From Eutypa lata (taxonomy: Eukaryota > Ascomycota > Sordariomycetes > Xylariales > Diatrypaceae), in the NCBI GenBank assembly GCA_022661535.1, contig JAKULF010000009.1:248001-312000 (forward strand): 64,000 nucleotides of DNA. The letters are read 5' to 3'. The notes below the pieces were generated by a model that was given only the letters and a program-made list of their open reading frames with translations, made no database searches and was not told the origin of the DNA. Shown piece after piece: positions 34,861 to 46,805 of the stretch. Positions within the stretch are counted from its first letter, which is position 1. Every line of letters starts with the position of its first letter. A program made the position numbers and the translations under genes.

Positions 34861-36101
34861 ATGTTATACCTAACCTACCTTCTCTTCCTGGCACCAGCCT
34901 CTGCTTTTGTGCTCCCGAAGCCCACTGGCCCATTCTCGGTTGGAGTATCAGTTGACACGCTCACTGATGCAATGCGCATGGATCCATTCGCACCCGACGA
35001 CACGCCTCATAAGCGTAAAGTCGTGGTATCTACGTTCATACCAGTCAATACTACGATAACTCCCTGCGTTCCTCGCTCAGCACCTTACATGACCCCCTTG
35101 GTCGCTGAAGACTACGATATTCTTGCCGGTTCGGTCGGACTACCCAACACGACGTTCACATCTTTGACGATGCAGCTATGCGATATCCCTCAAGGCAAAT
35201 CTTGCTCCAGAATCCGGAAGGAACGTCCCGATGTTACCAGGATTACACGCCCGCTCCTCTTGTTCTCTCCTGGCTTCGGTCAATCACGGCTCCTTTACAG
35301 TGCCATGGCTAGTTCGTTGGCCAGTGAAGGATACATCGTCGCAACTGTCGATCATCCGTACGATGCCACAGTAGTCGAGTTTAATGATGGTAGCTTCGTT
35401 AGAGCGGCCAATATCTCAACGGATGACGATGCAGCCCTTGAAATGGTCATACAGGTATGGATACTCTCTATCTCATAATTCCTCTGAATGTCGCGAGTAA
35501 AAAGGTGCTAACAGCATCAAAGGTCCGCGCGGCAGACATATCCTTTGTCATCGACGAACTCCAAAACTCGACAGCTCTGCGGCAACGCATCGAAAACGGG
35601 GGCAGCAGTATCGATTTCGACAGGATCATCATGTACGGGCATTCCCTCGGCGGTGCAGCATCCGCAGCCACCATGCGATCAGACTCGCGCATTCTGGGCG
35701 GTGTAAACCTAGACGGCAGGTTCTTCAGTCCCGTGATGGAACTGGGAGTGGATCGACCATTCCTGGACATCGGCCGCCCGAACCATCGCGTAGAGGATCC
35801 CACGTGGGACGAGTTTTACGGCAACATGCAGGCGCAAACCGCCGAAATCGCTATTGCCGGAACCACCCACGGCTCTTTTACGGATTACCCGGTTATCCTC
35901 AGCGGTATGAATCTGACAGAAGCGGCTAAGGAGAGCCTGGGGGAGTTTCTGGGGACAGGACAATGGGAAAGGGTCAATGGCATCCTTAAGAGCCTCGTTG
36001 TGGCCTTCGCAGATTTCGTGTTTGAACATACTGTCCCAACGATCTTGCGGGGTACAGATGCCAAGTTTCCTGAAGTTACGGTTGTGCGCAGTCAATTGTG
36101 A
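34861..36101 (+). CDS. secreted PAF-acetylhydrolase-like esterase
   Basis: Two exons, 34861-35454 and 35523-36101, with a 68-nt intron (GTATGG to AAAG) and 390 residues. An N-terminal signal peptide (MLYLTYLLFLAPASA) is present. The alpha/beta-hydrolase core has the oxyanion segment LLLFSPGFGQSR, the nucleophile elbow GHSLGGAAS with Ser239, and a likely catalytic histidine at H314 in THGSFTD. The order fits the PAF-acetylhydrolase isoform-II-like family, which cleaves short acyl esters of phospholipids and related substrates. Several N-glycosylation sequons support secretion. It is divergent from the Zn2Cys6 regulator, a common arrangement for a regulator and its target; regulation is inference. 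Confidence 0.85.
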
Positions 36102-38158
36102 AGGGGACTTGTAGTCGTGAGGTTCAGCTGTCGAAGTACCTTGATGGTAGCAGCTAATTAGGTGGCGGTGGGATGGTAGTAAATGGTGGATTGCGCTCGT
36201 CACTCTGTCATGGTTGGCTGCATAATATAGTTTCAATAGGATAGTTCTTCATTTCATATTACATAAAATGAAACAAGGCTCAAGCAGATAAAGCGTAAGC
36301 AAACAGATAGGCGTGGAGAATGAACTATGAAGATGAGAATGTAAGGAATTCGGGGAGATGGTGGTTAATAATTGCCTTGGGTCGAAAGACAATTGCGTGT
36401 CTCTGGTCTTGCGCATTTCTCTACTTTCTTTAGCCCGATAGCTGGCTATTTCATGCATGGCTATGTGATAGTAGATAGCAAATAATAGCTAGAGGATGCC
36501 CCAGTTCCCCCCTCCACAAGTTCTAGGGGCAATACTTGTAATGGAGGTCCTCGATCATGGCAAAGTCGAGTAGCAATGCCTTCACGGCACCAAACCTAGC
36601 CATTGAAGCCAGCACTCAAGATGGCTATATAGCTGACGGACTCTCGTGGAAGTCCCATGTTGAACAAATGCAATTCCAGGCTCTCGGAGTACCTCTCAAT
36701 GTTCCAAGATCACCATAGCCATCGCTCGATCAGCGTCCCGCAAGATGACACCCTCCAGCTCATTGATTCAAGTCGATAGACTCAAACCATGCCGCCAACG
36801 CATCCTGTTGGGTCCTAGTGAAGCAGGATCGTGGATTGTTCGTATTCGTCGTTCCCCTGCGATGGAGTTGTTTCTGCACCCGCATCTTCGTCTTCCACTG
36901 CTGCCAGACCAGAAGGTCGATGTCGTAGCGGCATTGGATAGGTCGTGGTTGTTGTGCACGCTGGAACCGGACCTTCCTCTTTGCGCCGCCTGCCTTTCTT
37001 CTCGTCATTTCCTTGAATAAGGGTCGTTTCGTGCCCGTCGACATATTTGGGAGTGTCTTGAGATTCGTAGGAAAGAGGTTGGAATTCATTCTGTGGCTGG
37101 ATCGGTAGGATTGGAAATTCGGGTGTGCTGTGCTGCCTTTTTGCTCAGTGTTTGAGTATTTGGTGTGGAATGGACCGGGGTTGAGTGTAGGTTGAATGTA
37201 ATTGAGTGCAATCGAATGTAAGGGTCTTCTCGGTATCTGCATCAATTTACAGACCCTGGAGATTGTAGATACTCTGTACGAAGAATTGGCAAGGAAATCT
37301 AGAGGTGAATTCAGTAGTTAGTGGGCGTTTCTAATGGCGGTATTTAGGCTCCAGTTGTCCTTTCTCTGATAATCCGTGCAAAGAACGATATCATGCAAGT
37401 ACCATTCAAACTTCGTTTAAGCTATGCAGCGTGCAATCGAATCGCTTAACAAAGGCTGCTGTCTACAAAGGGTTAAAAGTGATTCTAGGCCTTAAGATGG
37501 TTGTCTAATGGCGCTGTAGGTTGTTAACCATACAATGAGCTGCGTTGCACATTCAACGGAATCCCTTCATGTTAAGTCTAAGCAATGCACGATTTAACTA
37601 ACGCTTGGTGTTATAACCTAAGCATACAGCAACAATGCTATGAAGTACTTCACTGACACTTTGGCCTTTTCAATTAGTAAAACAAAGATGGATACTACAC
37701 CAGCGGACAGAAAGACGGAGCAAATCATATATATTATCAACAGTACAGCTAGCTACCTATCGTGTGGTATAATTCTCATAAAGTCATGCCTCATTAGTCT
37801 AGTTGCCTAGGAATGTCTACTGAGTCTGGTCTGGAAGCCCACTTGAGAGTGCTCCTGCGCAGACCATACGTATCTAGAGGGTGTGTATGTAGTCTTACAG
37901 ATAGCCACGTTATCTACGAACGAGGCCTTACGAGGCGATGAAAGGGTTGGGTGGTTTACAGGGCTACAATGGTGAATCATGAAAGGGTAAGAGAGGATGG
38001 GTAGGAAGTCGCGGCTCAACACAGCTAAGTCTGGTATCCCAGTCCCTGGTAGTATCAAGCCTTTGACGCATTAGTCACTATTATTTGTTCAAGATTGATT
38101 GGAACTCACCATCAATCTCGAGCCACGAAAGCGTCTGCTTGCCTTGTCTAGGATCGAA
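36102..38158. other. gene-poor intergenic region
   Basis: About 2 kb between convergent gene ends. One basic ORF on the minus strand (listed separately) is the only coding candidate. The rest shows no features I can name. Confidence 0.5.
36760..37242 (-). CDS. hypothetical basic protein
   Basis: ORF of 160 residues with ATG at 37242. Lys/Arg/Gln-rich, with KRPLFKEMTRRKAGGAKRK in the middle and AAWFESIDLNQ at the end. No domain, signal peptide or intron evidence. It could be spurious. Confidence 0.2.
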   Translation of the reverse strand: MQIPRRPLHSIALNYIQPTLNPGPFHTKYSNTEQKGSTAHPNFQSYRSSHRMNSNLFPTNLKTLPNMSTGTKRPLFKEMTRRKAGGAKRKVRFQRAQQPRPIQCRYDIDLLVWQQWKTKMRVQKQLHRRGTTNTNNPRSCFTRTQQDALAAWFESIDLNQ

Positions 38159-39176
38159 TCAAACCTCGAATCGGGCCTTGCAGAAGTCTAGAGAAAATTA
38201 GTATGAGAATTGACCCTAATGGTAGGAATAAGCCGGATGATTTACCTTGGAGAACCGGAAAGAGTATCTCAAAAGCCTGGTAGATCTCCTCTCGGTTTCG
38301 GGCCCCGGTCAACACAATCTTGCCTGTTGATTGTTAGCGCTTCTTCATGTGAGTGCACTAGAGCATCTCACGAACCGCTGACAAAGACCATGAAGACAAC
38401 CTTCGGGCGCATCATTCTGTAGATCAGGCCAGGGAAGGACTCTGTAAGTGGTTAATATCTCGTAAATGGAAGAGGGAATATTATTGTATGGTGTGATACA
38501 TACCCGGCTCGTACTGGCTGAAGGTGGGGTGGAAAGAGGCCAGTCGTTGAAGCGAGATAGGAAATCTAACATCACAGGAAGCAACGACATTGTGGAGCTT
38601 GTAATCGAGGAACTTGGCAGCGAAGCCAAGCTTCAGGATGATGCGCGTGAACTTGCGAGCTGCCAGTCTGGCATCATCTTCAGATTTGTTGCCCGTGACG
38701 ACCATCTTGCCGGATGCAAAAATCAGAGCAGTGGACTTGGGATCTCTGATACGCATGATGACAGCAGAGAAGCGCTTAGGGTTGTACTCGGCATTGCGGC
38801 AATGTAGTGCGATAGTCTTCAGGTCAAGGCGGCAATCCACATTGACAGATGCGACGATGTTCTGGATGGTGGGAATGACTCCGCTGCCTGCAAGTCCTTG
38901 AAAGGCAGGAGTGTCGATGTCCATTTTGTTGGATTCATCCTCGACTTCCATTGCAGTCGACTTGGTATCAGCAGTGGAACCGTTGCCAATGAGGTCACCA
39001 ACAGTAGGAACAGCAACCTGTAGGCTCTGTGGCTGTAGCTGAGGTAGGGGAGGGGGAGGCATAGTCGACTGAGGTCGAGGAGGCATGGCGAAGGCTGCAG
39101 TTCCACCGGGAAGGTTGTCGGTGAAAGCCCGAGCCTCGGCTGCAGTTGACGGGTGGTAATTGAGACACTCAGCCAT
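38159..39176 (-). CDS. TBP1: TATA-box-binding protein
   Basis: Four exons on the minus strand: 39176-38504, 38441-38376, 38323-38246 and 38187-38159, giving 281 residues. The conserved saddle contains [81 protein letters not shown] and [14 protein letters not shown]. This is a general factor for all three RNA polymerases. The N-terminal ~95 residues are Pro/Gln-rich and variable, as in other fungi. Introns interrupt only the second half. The last exon is nine codons, ending DFCKARFEV rather than the usual short FRK-type end. Known as SPT15 in yeast. Confidence 0.95.
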
Positions 39177-41742
39177 TGTGACGTCGTCAATGTATTATTG
39201 ATATTTGCAGAATGTAAGTATGTCCTCAGGTTGAGATGGAACAATAGGTTCCTGCACGGTACGAATGCGACTGCCGAACTGATAGTAGCAGCCGCAATAG
39301 TAGAGATGAATTGAGTACGACGGAACGAAACCGTCAAAATGGATGGGATGAAGGTTATTAGGAGGTTAAAGATCGGACGACAGCAATTGCTCTCTAGTGA
39401 ATTGCGTCGAGGGCTTGAATTTTCTGCAGTCCCTTGAATTGCAATGTAATCCGTAACGTTCGTCGAAATGATAACGTACGTAGAACGAAACAAGTGAATG
39501 AAGTATGAAGAATGTAGAGAATGTAGAGTTCAGATAATGAAGCCCGAAGACTACGATTCAGAAAGAAGATCAATGTAAAGAGAGTGGTTGCGTCAAAGAA
39601 GACCTCGTTACTATTTCCAATCCTTGTCGATCTGACCTGTTGTGGGAATCATTGGAAAGGTAACCTGGTAACCGAAACGAATCGACCTCGACATAAATAA
39701 ATAATTACGTACTGTCGATGGATGGGTGGAGGGGTAACACGTGCATGTGCACGTCGATCAGAAGGTACGTACTTTACCTTAAGTATGTACATAGCGTAAT
39801 GCGGGGTAACATCTACGACTGTGATTGGACCCAGCAACCTGGAAGTCAAACCCCTCAAGTGCTGATGTACGAAGTACTTATCTTTCCTGGGTACTTCATA
39901 TGCATTTATCTAATCTAACTGGTCTACGTTGGATATTGTTTATAATTAGATATATGAGTTGGACTTGATTAAAATATTGGTGCACTATATCTATTAGTAG
40001 GTAGAAACCTTACTTGCAGTTTTGACCCTGTAATATTCTCTTTATAAAGTGTGGTTTGAGATTAGACCGAATGGCATCACGTATATATCAAGCACTGTCA
40101 TGTTTCTAGGTAAGAGGAGTTACTGATAATATTGCACCTGCATGTGTAGGTATATTCAGTTCTAACTATGCGTTAGGTACCTTGGTAAGTAGTACATACA
40201 TACATGTACCTAAGGTATTAATATGGATGCCTAGGGTATTACCTGGTATGTATACAGATTTGACATGAACTAAATGGATCACATCGTATCTTATCACGAC
40301 CTGCAGATGGTAATAGACTCAGGTATTGGTGGTTTATAGCTGTAATGCGTATTGCAATCTTCGTGTGTACCCTGGTGCCTAGAAGCCTAAGTGACTGGAT
40401 ACAATGTACAATGTAGGTAGGGTCATGTCATTCTCCCTAGCAACGCATGGATTTATGGTAGCTTAAGTGATGCTACTTGGGCATGGATGCATCAAGATTG
40501 ATAAAGCTACATAGCTTGTACTCTACATGGTGCCAAATGGCATTTGAATTCTACATCTACAGACAGAGCAATTCATTGGAATTGACCTCTAGCATTCGAC
40601 ACCGATAGGCTTACTTGTAGCACTGATTACTCAAATTGAAATTATGTTAAAGTAGGCACGGAACAAATGAACTAACTGGTTTCAAGAATTATAAATGCTG
40701 GCCTTTTACATCATAGTCTTTCAACCTGACGTTGGACGTCTTATACAAAACCCAGAGAACCTTGAGGGTTGTTGATTACACTGATTGCCAGAAACTGGAT
40801 TGGTCTATTTTGCATTGCCATTGCTCCAACATTGAAGGAGTAAACAAAGGGCATTCAAAGCCAGAAGGTGAATCACCTGACCAAACTGGAATGAAATATA
40901 CAGAAACTCCAGACTCCCTCCTCTCCAACATCTACATTAACTACAAAGGCAGAAAGGGAGCAGGAGAGATATTTGATTTACCGAAACAGGCAAGGCGGAT
41001 CATCCACGGCCAGACCCGCCCTAAGCAAGAATCAGACAAGGCAGACCCAGACAACAGCAGTGTGGGGAAACAAGCATAACATCGCGGGCAGTTACCCACT
41101 TTGATAACGTTAGATAAGAGAACTAGTAGTGTTGCATTGATGACACCCCAGCACCCCTGTATGTACATATGTAATCACTGCAACTGTTATTCATTCTCGA
41201 AGTTTCCAGCCTAGAACAAGGCCTGACAAATGGCAGCAGCGGATGATGCTGTCGCAGAAAGTGGTGGGTGGGCTGGCACTGGTGAATACTTGTAGTAGCA
41301 TGGAAACGCTTCCCCCATTTCATGCTTGTGAATTGTTGTGTTGTATTACATTTTGCCATTATTTTATTTCGTGCCTGTTTCTACTTTGATTTCCCGTGAG
41401 TGTTTTTATGTAACAGTCCATTCAATATATCTTCACGAACTGTCTAGATCCAGTACATACCATACGTCTTTCTTTCGTCACCTCTTTGTGTTACAGCAAC
41501 ATTGAAGCGAAGCACTGCGCCACTGCCACTGCACACAAACAAGGCGAAATCTACAGGATCGCATAGTTAACCAGAGCCTTCTGAGCCTTCTCAGCCTGAA
41601 GGCTGCTGAACGACTGCAATACGCTTCTAGCCTCTTCCACCTGTTTCGCCGTATGCTTTCCCCTCATTTGGAACTAGTTTCAATTGAAATCATCGTTGTC
41701 GCCTCCTGAGGTCATTGCATTGACCACAACTCATCTGCAAAC
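39177..41742. other. intergenic region rich in TAGGTA/TACCTA motifs
   Basis: Divergent spacer of 2.6 kb. The part next to TBP is probably its 5' leader and promoter. From about 39700 to 40700 the DNA is AT-rich with many GTACCTA/TAGGTA words. A 115-codon ORF at 40732-41079 starts with TTG and has no family features, so it is not annotated. Confidence 0.5.
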
Positions 41743-42773
41743 ATGGCAAAAGATCCTGCCAAGTCAGCCCAACTTAAGGAGGAGGGAAACAGTCATTTTA
41801 AGAAGGAAGACTATGTTGGTGCTGACAGCCTCTATTCCAAAGCGTATGTATCCACATGTTCATATGCCTAGGGCGTACCCAAGGGCAGCTTGAGAGCTAT
41901 GGACTTCTTTCTGTTTGGAACTACCATACATACGTACAGGCGCAATATCTACCAGGCTGACACTGTCATGGCGAAATCTAGTATCATAGCAGATGACTCG
42001 AACCCAGCCTTGTATACGAATCGCGCCATGGCCCGGTTGAAACTGGAGTTATGGGACTCGGCTATCTCGGACTGCAACATGTGTCTCAAGTTGTCTCATG
42101 ATAAGAACATGAAGGCATACTACATCCTGTCGCAGGCGCAGATCAAGTTGGGTGACTATGAATCTTCCCTCCAGAGCGCCCTCAGCGCCCACCAGCTCTG
42201 CGCCGAAACCAACGACAGGTCGCTGCCGAATGTCACCGCCCAGGTCCTGCTATGCAAGCAGAAGCGATGGGAAGAGAGGGAAAAGAGGCGGATACGCCAG
42301 GGACAGGAGCTCGAGAGGGAGACTATCGCGCTGTTGGAGCACGAGAGAGACGAGATCCTCAAGTCCTGCGTTAGCGAGATCGATCAGGAAACGGTACAGG
42401 AGGAGTGGGAGCAGAAGATCGAGCAGCTCAAGTCCACATTTGAGAGGGCTAGACCCGAGGCGGAGAAGAGACGAGCAGTTCCGGACTGGGCAATTGACGA
42501 TATCAGCTTCTGTATCATGGTCGATCCGGTTATCGTAAGTTGATCTCCTTCCACCACTCGGGCCTTTTGAAAGGTATGAATGGCTAACACGCAATGTAGA
42601 CGAGGACAGGCAAGTCGTACGAGAGAGCTTCGATCATGGAACACCTCCGAAGACATCCTACCGACCCTCTTACTAGGGAACCATTAAGAACCACAGATCT
42701 CCGACCGAATCTCGACCTGAAACAGGCTTGTGAGGAATTCTTGGAACAGAATGGCTGGGCGGTGGATTGGTAA
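41743..42773 (+). CDS. CHIP-type E3 ubiquitin ligase (TPR + U-box)
   Basis: Three exons: 41743-41843, 41982-42534 and 42600-42773, giving 275 residues. Residues ~5-115 form three TPR motifs (EEGNSHFKKEDYVGADSLYSKA, DDSNPALYTNRAMARLKL, AYYILSQAQIKLGDYESSL). The middle is a charged helical stretch. The C-terminal U-box runs from FCIMVDPVIV through SYERASIMEHLRRHPTDPLTREPL to the tail NGWAVDW. This is the STUB1/CHIP architecture: TPRs dock Hsp70/Hsp90 C-termini and the U-box ubiquitinates bound clients. The first intron acceptor at 41981 was chosen because it joins SKA to IIADDSNPALYTN; a nearer acceptor at about 41940 would insert extra residues. Confidence 0.9.
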
Positions 42774-43809
42774 AGTCATCGTCTTCGTCGTCGTCACCGT
42801 CGCAGCCTCCGGCGCCGCCTCCATTTCTAGTATATTGCCAATCCCGTTCTTCCACTCTTCCACTTGGAAAAGCGAGACTGAAATCGTTGATCGTCTCAAC
42901 CAGGGGGCGGAATTGGAGCGTAATGGCGATTGAAGGAAGGAATGAGTCCAAAATACATGTACGAATAGTTTCTTTTTACCAGCGGAAGGGTTGGCAATCT
43001 CTGTTTTGGAAAGCAGGTTAGGGAACCCGGATATGCATTGCAGGGCGTTCAGGGGTGAGGGTTTTTTTTTAATAGGCAGATAGGATACCACTCCTTACAC
43101 TCTATCAAGCTTCATAGCGTACTTCTTAGATCATAACAACCCTTGTTCTAATAACACAAGATGCCTGACACAGACCTATTGACTGATTCCGAAGATCGAG
43201 TCATATACGTTTCTTGCATGTCGGAATCTTGGATGCATTATAAGTGGTCAACCCGGCGCTTAACTAGGGTTTTAACTATAAATCCTACCATGCTAGGTAG
43301 GTATGAGGGCTAGGTATACCCATGTTAGCTTCTTTTGTCCGTCGAAGACGACAGTCCTACCCGAGCCTAGGTATATAACTAGCTGATAATCAGTTCCACT
43401 CAATTGGACACCGAGATAGGAGCGGGAGAGTCACAGTTAGTTCGCTTCCATCCGCTCGGGCTGATCATCACAGGGCGTCGAGGGCGGAGAGGCAGGTTGC
43501 TTCCCCACTTCGGCTTCGGTTCGAGAGACTAGCCTCTAACTATTAACTTACCGTCCCCGGCATAGATGCAACAATATCATATCATGAGGGGTGACTCAAT
43601 GTTCAGAAGATAAATAGAAGAGTTCGGATTTGTAGATGTCCGTTCATCACTATAAAAGATAGTTGAACTCATGTATATTTGCCATCTTATTCTAGCATTA
43701 TTCTAGCATCTAGTTATCTCTCAATTCTGATTCCCCGTCGAAATACTTAATTTACCCCGACCCTAACCGCACAGCACAGCACAGCACAGCACAACACAGC
43801 ACATCAACC
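42774..43809. other. intergenic region with CAGCA repeat
   Basis: No gene recognised. The last ~40 nt (43771-43804) are imperfect CAGCA repeats directly before the aminotransferase start. ORFs at 42673-43091 (-) are shadows of the CHIP 3' end. Confidence 0.55.
43771..43804. repeat. (CAGCA)n repeat in aminotransferase leader
   Basis: Six to seven imperfect CAGCA/CAACA units end five bases before the start codon. Confidence 0.9.
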
Positions 43810-45269
43810 ATGGCACCTCCACAAGTCCCCTTCGGCGCTCCCATGCGACAAGCGCATTTCGCCTTCTCGCCTTCCTACACGCCTCTAAACCACGGCAGTT
43901 ACGGCACGCACCCCGTATCGGTGCGGGCCGAGCACCTCTCCCTACGGGCGCAAGCCGAAGCAACCCCGGACCCGTTCGTGGCGCTAGACTTCGCCGCGCG
44001 GCTCAAGAAGCAGCGCGAGCTCGCCTCATCCATCCTGCACGTCCCCGAGGCCGGGGATGCAGGCGCAGGCACGGACGAGATTGTCTTCGTGCCCAACGCC
44101 TCGACGGGCACCGACACCATCCTCAAGAACCTGAAGTGGGACCCCGCGACCGACGTGGTGCTCTGCTACGAGGTCCTCTACCCGGCCGTCGCGTCGGGCG
44201 TGGCCTGGCTGAAGGAGCGCTACGGCGTCGAGGTCGAGGTCGTGCCCGTGGCGTTCCCGCTCTCCGACGACGCCGTCGTCGAGCAGATGGTCGGCGCGGC
44301 GCGCGCCGTCAACGCGAGGGACGGGAAGCGCGTCCGTCTCGCCATCGTCGACACCATCGCCAGTCTGCCCGGCCTGCGTGTGCCGTTCGAGCGCCTGGTT
44401 CCCGCGCTGCAGGCCGAGGGCGCCCTGGTTCTCGTCGACGGCGCCCACGGCATCGGCCATATCGATATTGACCTGGGCAAGCTGCGCCCGGATTTCTTCG
44501 TCACGAACCTCCATAAGTGGCTGTTTGTGCCGCGGGGGTGCGCGGCGCTGTACGTGCCGAGGCGGAACCAGCACCTCATTCGGACGACGCTGCCTACGAG
44601 CTTCGGGTTCAGACCGGGGAATGTGGAGGTCCCCGGCAGGTTTGTGCAGATGTTTGATTTTACTGGTGAGTTGGTTGGTTGGGTAGTTAGTCCACTGGCG
44701 AGCTTCGGTTTTCGATTGCTAGAAAATGGTGGTTTTGAACGTGGGAATTGCTGATGCCGTTTTGTAGGAACAAACGATGTTACGAACTGGCTTTGCGTTG
44801 AAGGTATGCAAACTCCTATACGTGCAATGATATCATTCAAACGATCCTGTACTGACTTGTCTTCCCAGCTGCCGTGAAATTCCGCGAAGAGGTCTGCGGC
44901 GGCCAAGCCAACATCGAGGAATACTCCAAATCGATTGCCCAGCGCGGGGCTGCCATAGCAGCCGAAGCCCTCGGCACCGACATCATGGATGCCCCTGGAT
45001 CCTGCCTGCGGGACTGCAACTTCGCCAACGTGAGGCTTCCTATCGACATCAAGAGCATACCGAGCCCGGAAAGCATCACGATGTGGATGAAGGTCACCGG
45101 CGTGAAGGAGAGCGGGGTCTACTTCCAGACTATTATCTACAGGGGCCACATGTACTGGAGGGTTAGCGGTACGATCTATGTGGACGAGGCTGACTTCAGA
45201 AAGGGTACTGAGGTTCTAAAGGGGCTTTGTGAGAGGGTGAAGAAGGGAGAGCATGTTCAGAAGAGTTGA
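43810..45269 (+). CDS. class-V PLP-dependent aminotransferase (isopenicillin-N-epimerase-like)
   Basis: Three exons: 43810-44665, 44768-44803 and 44869-45269, giving 430 residues. Exon 2 is only 36 nt. Fold-type-I features: PLNHGSYGTHP near residue 25, FVPNASTGTD near 93, DGAHGIGH with D210 and H213, and the PLP lysine K236 in NLHKW. A C-terminal domain ends YWRVSGTIYVDEADF. This set marks the aminotransferase-V group near isopenicillin-N epimerase and cysteine desulfurase-like enzymes. The real substrate is unknown; no beta-lactam biosynthesis genes are nearby. Strong GC-rich codon bias gives long antisense ORFs, which are shadows. Confidence 0.85.
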
Positions 45270-45980
45270 TAGATAGATCGGGTGATATCATTACTGAGGT
45301 ATAACTATATAGATACGTTTCAAACTATCACATTCACAGCTAGGCGGAATTGACATTCAATTGTATGTTTTATACCCAATAGCATAAGATTGTAATATTC
45401 GGTAATTGGCAAAATGGATGCAGTATTCGCTAAAGTACCTGCCTATGAAGTGGAGAGGACCCTAAGGAATTCATCACGAGGTGGCGAGGAGACTGTTTGG
45501 ATGCACTTAGCTAGGCATCCCCTGGCCTTAATCCTAATTAACCGTTACATTGTGAGCAGGTAGGTAAGTGTGTATGTATTATCGGATTATTACTTCGTCA
45601 GTAAACAAGTTTGTTGGCATTCAGTTACGTTCACCCGGGCAGCACTTCCTACATACCATATCCCTCTAGTATGTATGTACTTTCCTATTGTTTATTGCCT
45701 GCATGTATGTATATTAGGCAGATGCGTACATACTAGGTAGGTACACGCATAGAATTGAAGTCACTACATACTTCTGCCACTGTGATATTCATTTAATGAA
45801 TCAGTGCCTGCCCTAATCCTGATCTTGACGATAGACAACCATCAATTCAAGTTTCTAACACCAAAGGCACCCACTAACGGCATCAAGGCCACAACTGCAT
45901 TATCCTCACAAAGCGAAGTTCATTCATTGCCATCCACAGATCATACTTCGTCAACTTTGGCTCGACACAGAATCCAAGTT
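45270..45980. other. intergenic region
   Basis: AT-rich with TAGGTA/TATGTA words near 45550-45750. The open frame continues upstream of the chosen zinc-finger ATG to 45804, without an earlier in-frame ATG. Confidence 0.5.
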
Positions 45981-46805
45981 ATGCCTGGAGGACTTCCCGA
46001 GCGGCGGCAGTACCTCTGCGAATCCTGTGCTCTTTCTTTTCCATCTAAAAAAGAACGCAGGGCGCATAGCAAACGCGCTCATCCCACCTGTCGGCGCTGC
46101 AGCAAGAAATTTAGGGATGGGCGCGAATTCATACAACACCAGAAGGCAGAGTCACATTGCTATTGTGGCACTTGCGATATCTACTTCAAAAAAGTGAAAC
46201 GTCATGTCAGGCACCTAAAGAAACCTGGCCACCCTGTATCACACACCTGCGACATTTGCGGACGTCATTTTCCCGACCAGAAACTGCTTGAGTACCATTG
46301 CTGCAAATGCGAAGAATTCTTCATGAAAAATCGTGGTCTCCAAGCCCATCTTCGCCAGACTCCGAGTCACCGCCATTCTCCCAAGGAGCCAGAAGATCGC
46401 TGCAGCACATGTAACTACTGCGGCAACAAATTCCACAACGATGAAAAGCTCCATATCCACATGGGAGTAGACCATGGTCTAGTTGCTTGTCCCGCCTCTC
46501 TTAATTGCCAGCAAGTGTTTGCGATGCCAATGGATCTACTTCGACACTTCGGTGAAAAGAGATGCCCCTCGAAGATGTCATTAATCAATGTCCACAAACA
46601 CGTTGCCTCCGAAGCAAACTCCACTCACGCTATGTCGTCCATGGACCCAGAAGACTGGATTGTGAGCCTCTTCAACCATTGCCCACAGAGCTCGCACATT
46701 CTACAGAATCGACCTGCCTCTACTTCAACCGCTGTTGAACCTACCGAGCCTGAAGTTCGGATTAAAAGAGAGGAGAACACTGCGGTCGTAGAAGGTTTAT
46801 TCTAG
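45981..46805 (+). CDS. C2H2 zinc-finger protein
   Basis: Single exon, 274 residues, ATG at 45981. Up to seven C2H2-like units: YLCESCALSF..HSKRAH, TCRRCSKKF..HQKAESH, CYCGTCDIYFKKVKRHVRH, HTCDICGRHF, HCCKCEEFFMKNRGLQAH, CNYCGNKF..HIHMGVDH and a degenerate CPASLNCQQVF. The C-terminal ~80 residues are Ser/Pro/Glu-rich and include a SUMO-like RIKREE. Probably a DNA- or RNA-binding regulator; no ortholog name is justified. The open frame extends 59 codons upstream of the ATG, so an upstream coding exon is possible. Confidence 0.75.
   Translation: MPGGLPERRQYLCESCALSFPSKKERRAHSKRAHPTCRRCSKKFRDGREFIQHQKAESHCYCGTCDIYFKKVKRHVRHLKKPGHPVSHTCDICGRHFPDQKLLEYHCCKCEEFFMKNRGLQAHLRQTPSHRHSPKEPEDRCSTCNYCGNKFHNDEKLHIHMGVDHGLVACPASLNCQQVFAMPMDLLRHFGEKRCPSKMSLINVHKHVASEANSTHAMSSMDPEDWIVSLFNHCPQSSHILQNRPASTSTAVEPTEPEVRIKREENTAVVEGLF

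Noticed and set aside
40732..41079. 115-codon ORF in the TBP-CHIP spacer
   Set aside because: TTG start, no ATG near the beginning, no motif, no splice context.
41844..41943. Alternative CHIP intron ending near 41940
   Set aside because: It would insert about a dozen residues into the second TPR; the acceptor at 41981 restores the family sequence.
44026..45149. Long minus-strand ORFs opposite the aminotransferase
   Set aside because: Shadows produced by strong codon bias; the plus strand has PLP-enzyme motifs and clean splice sites.
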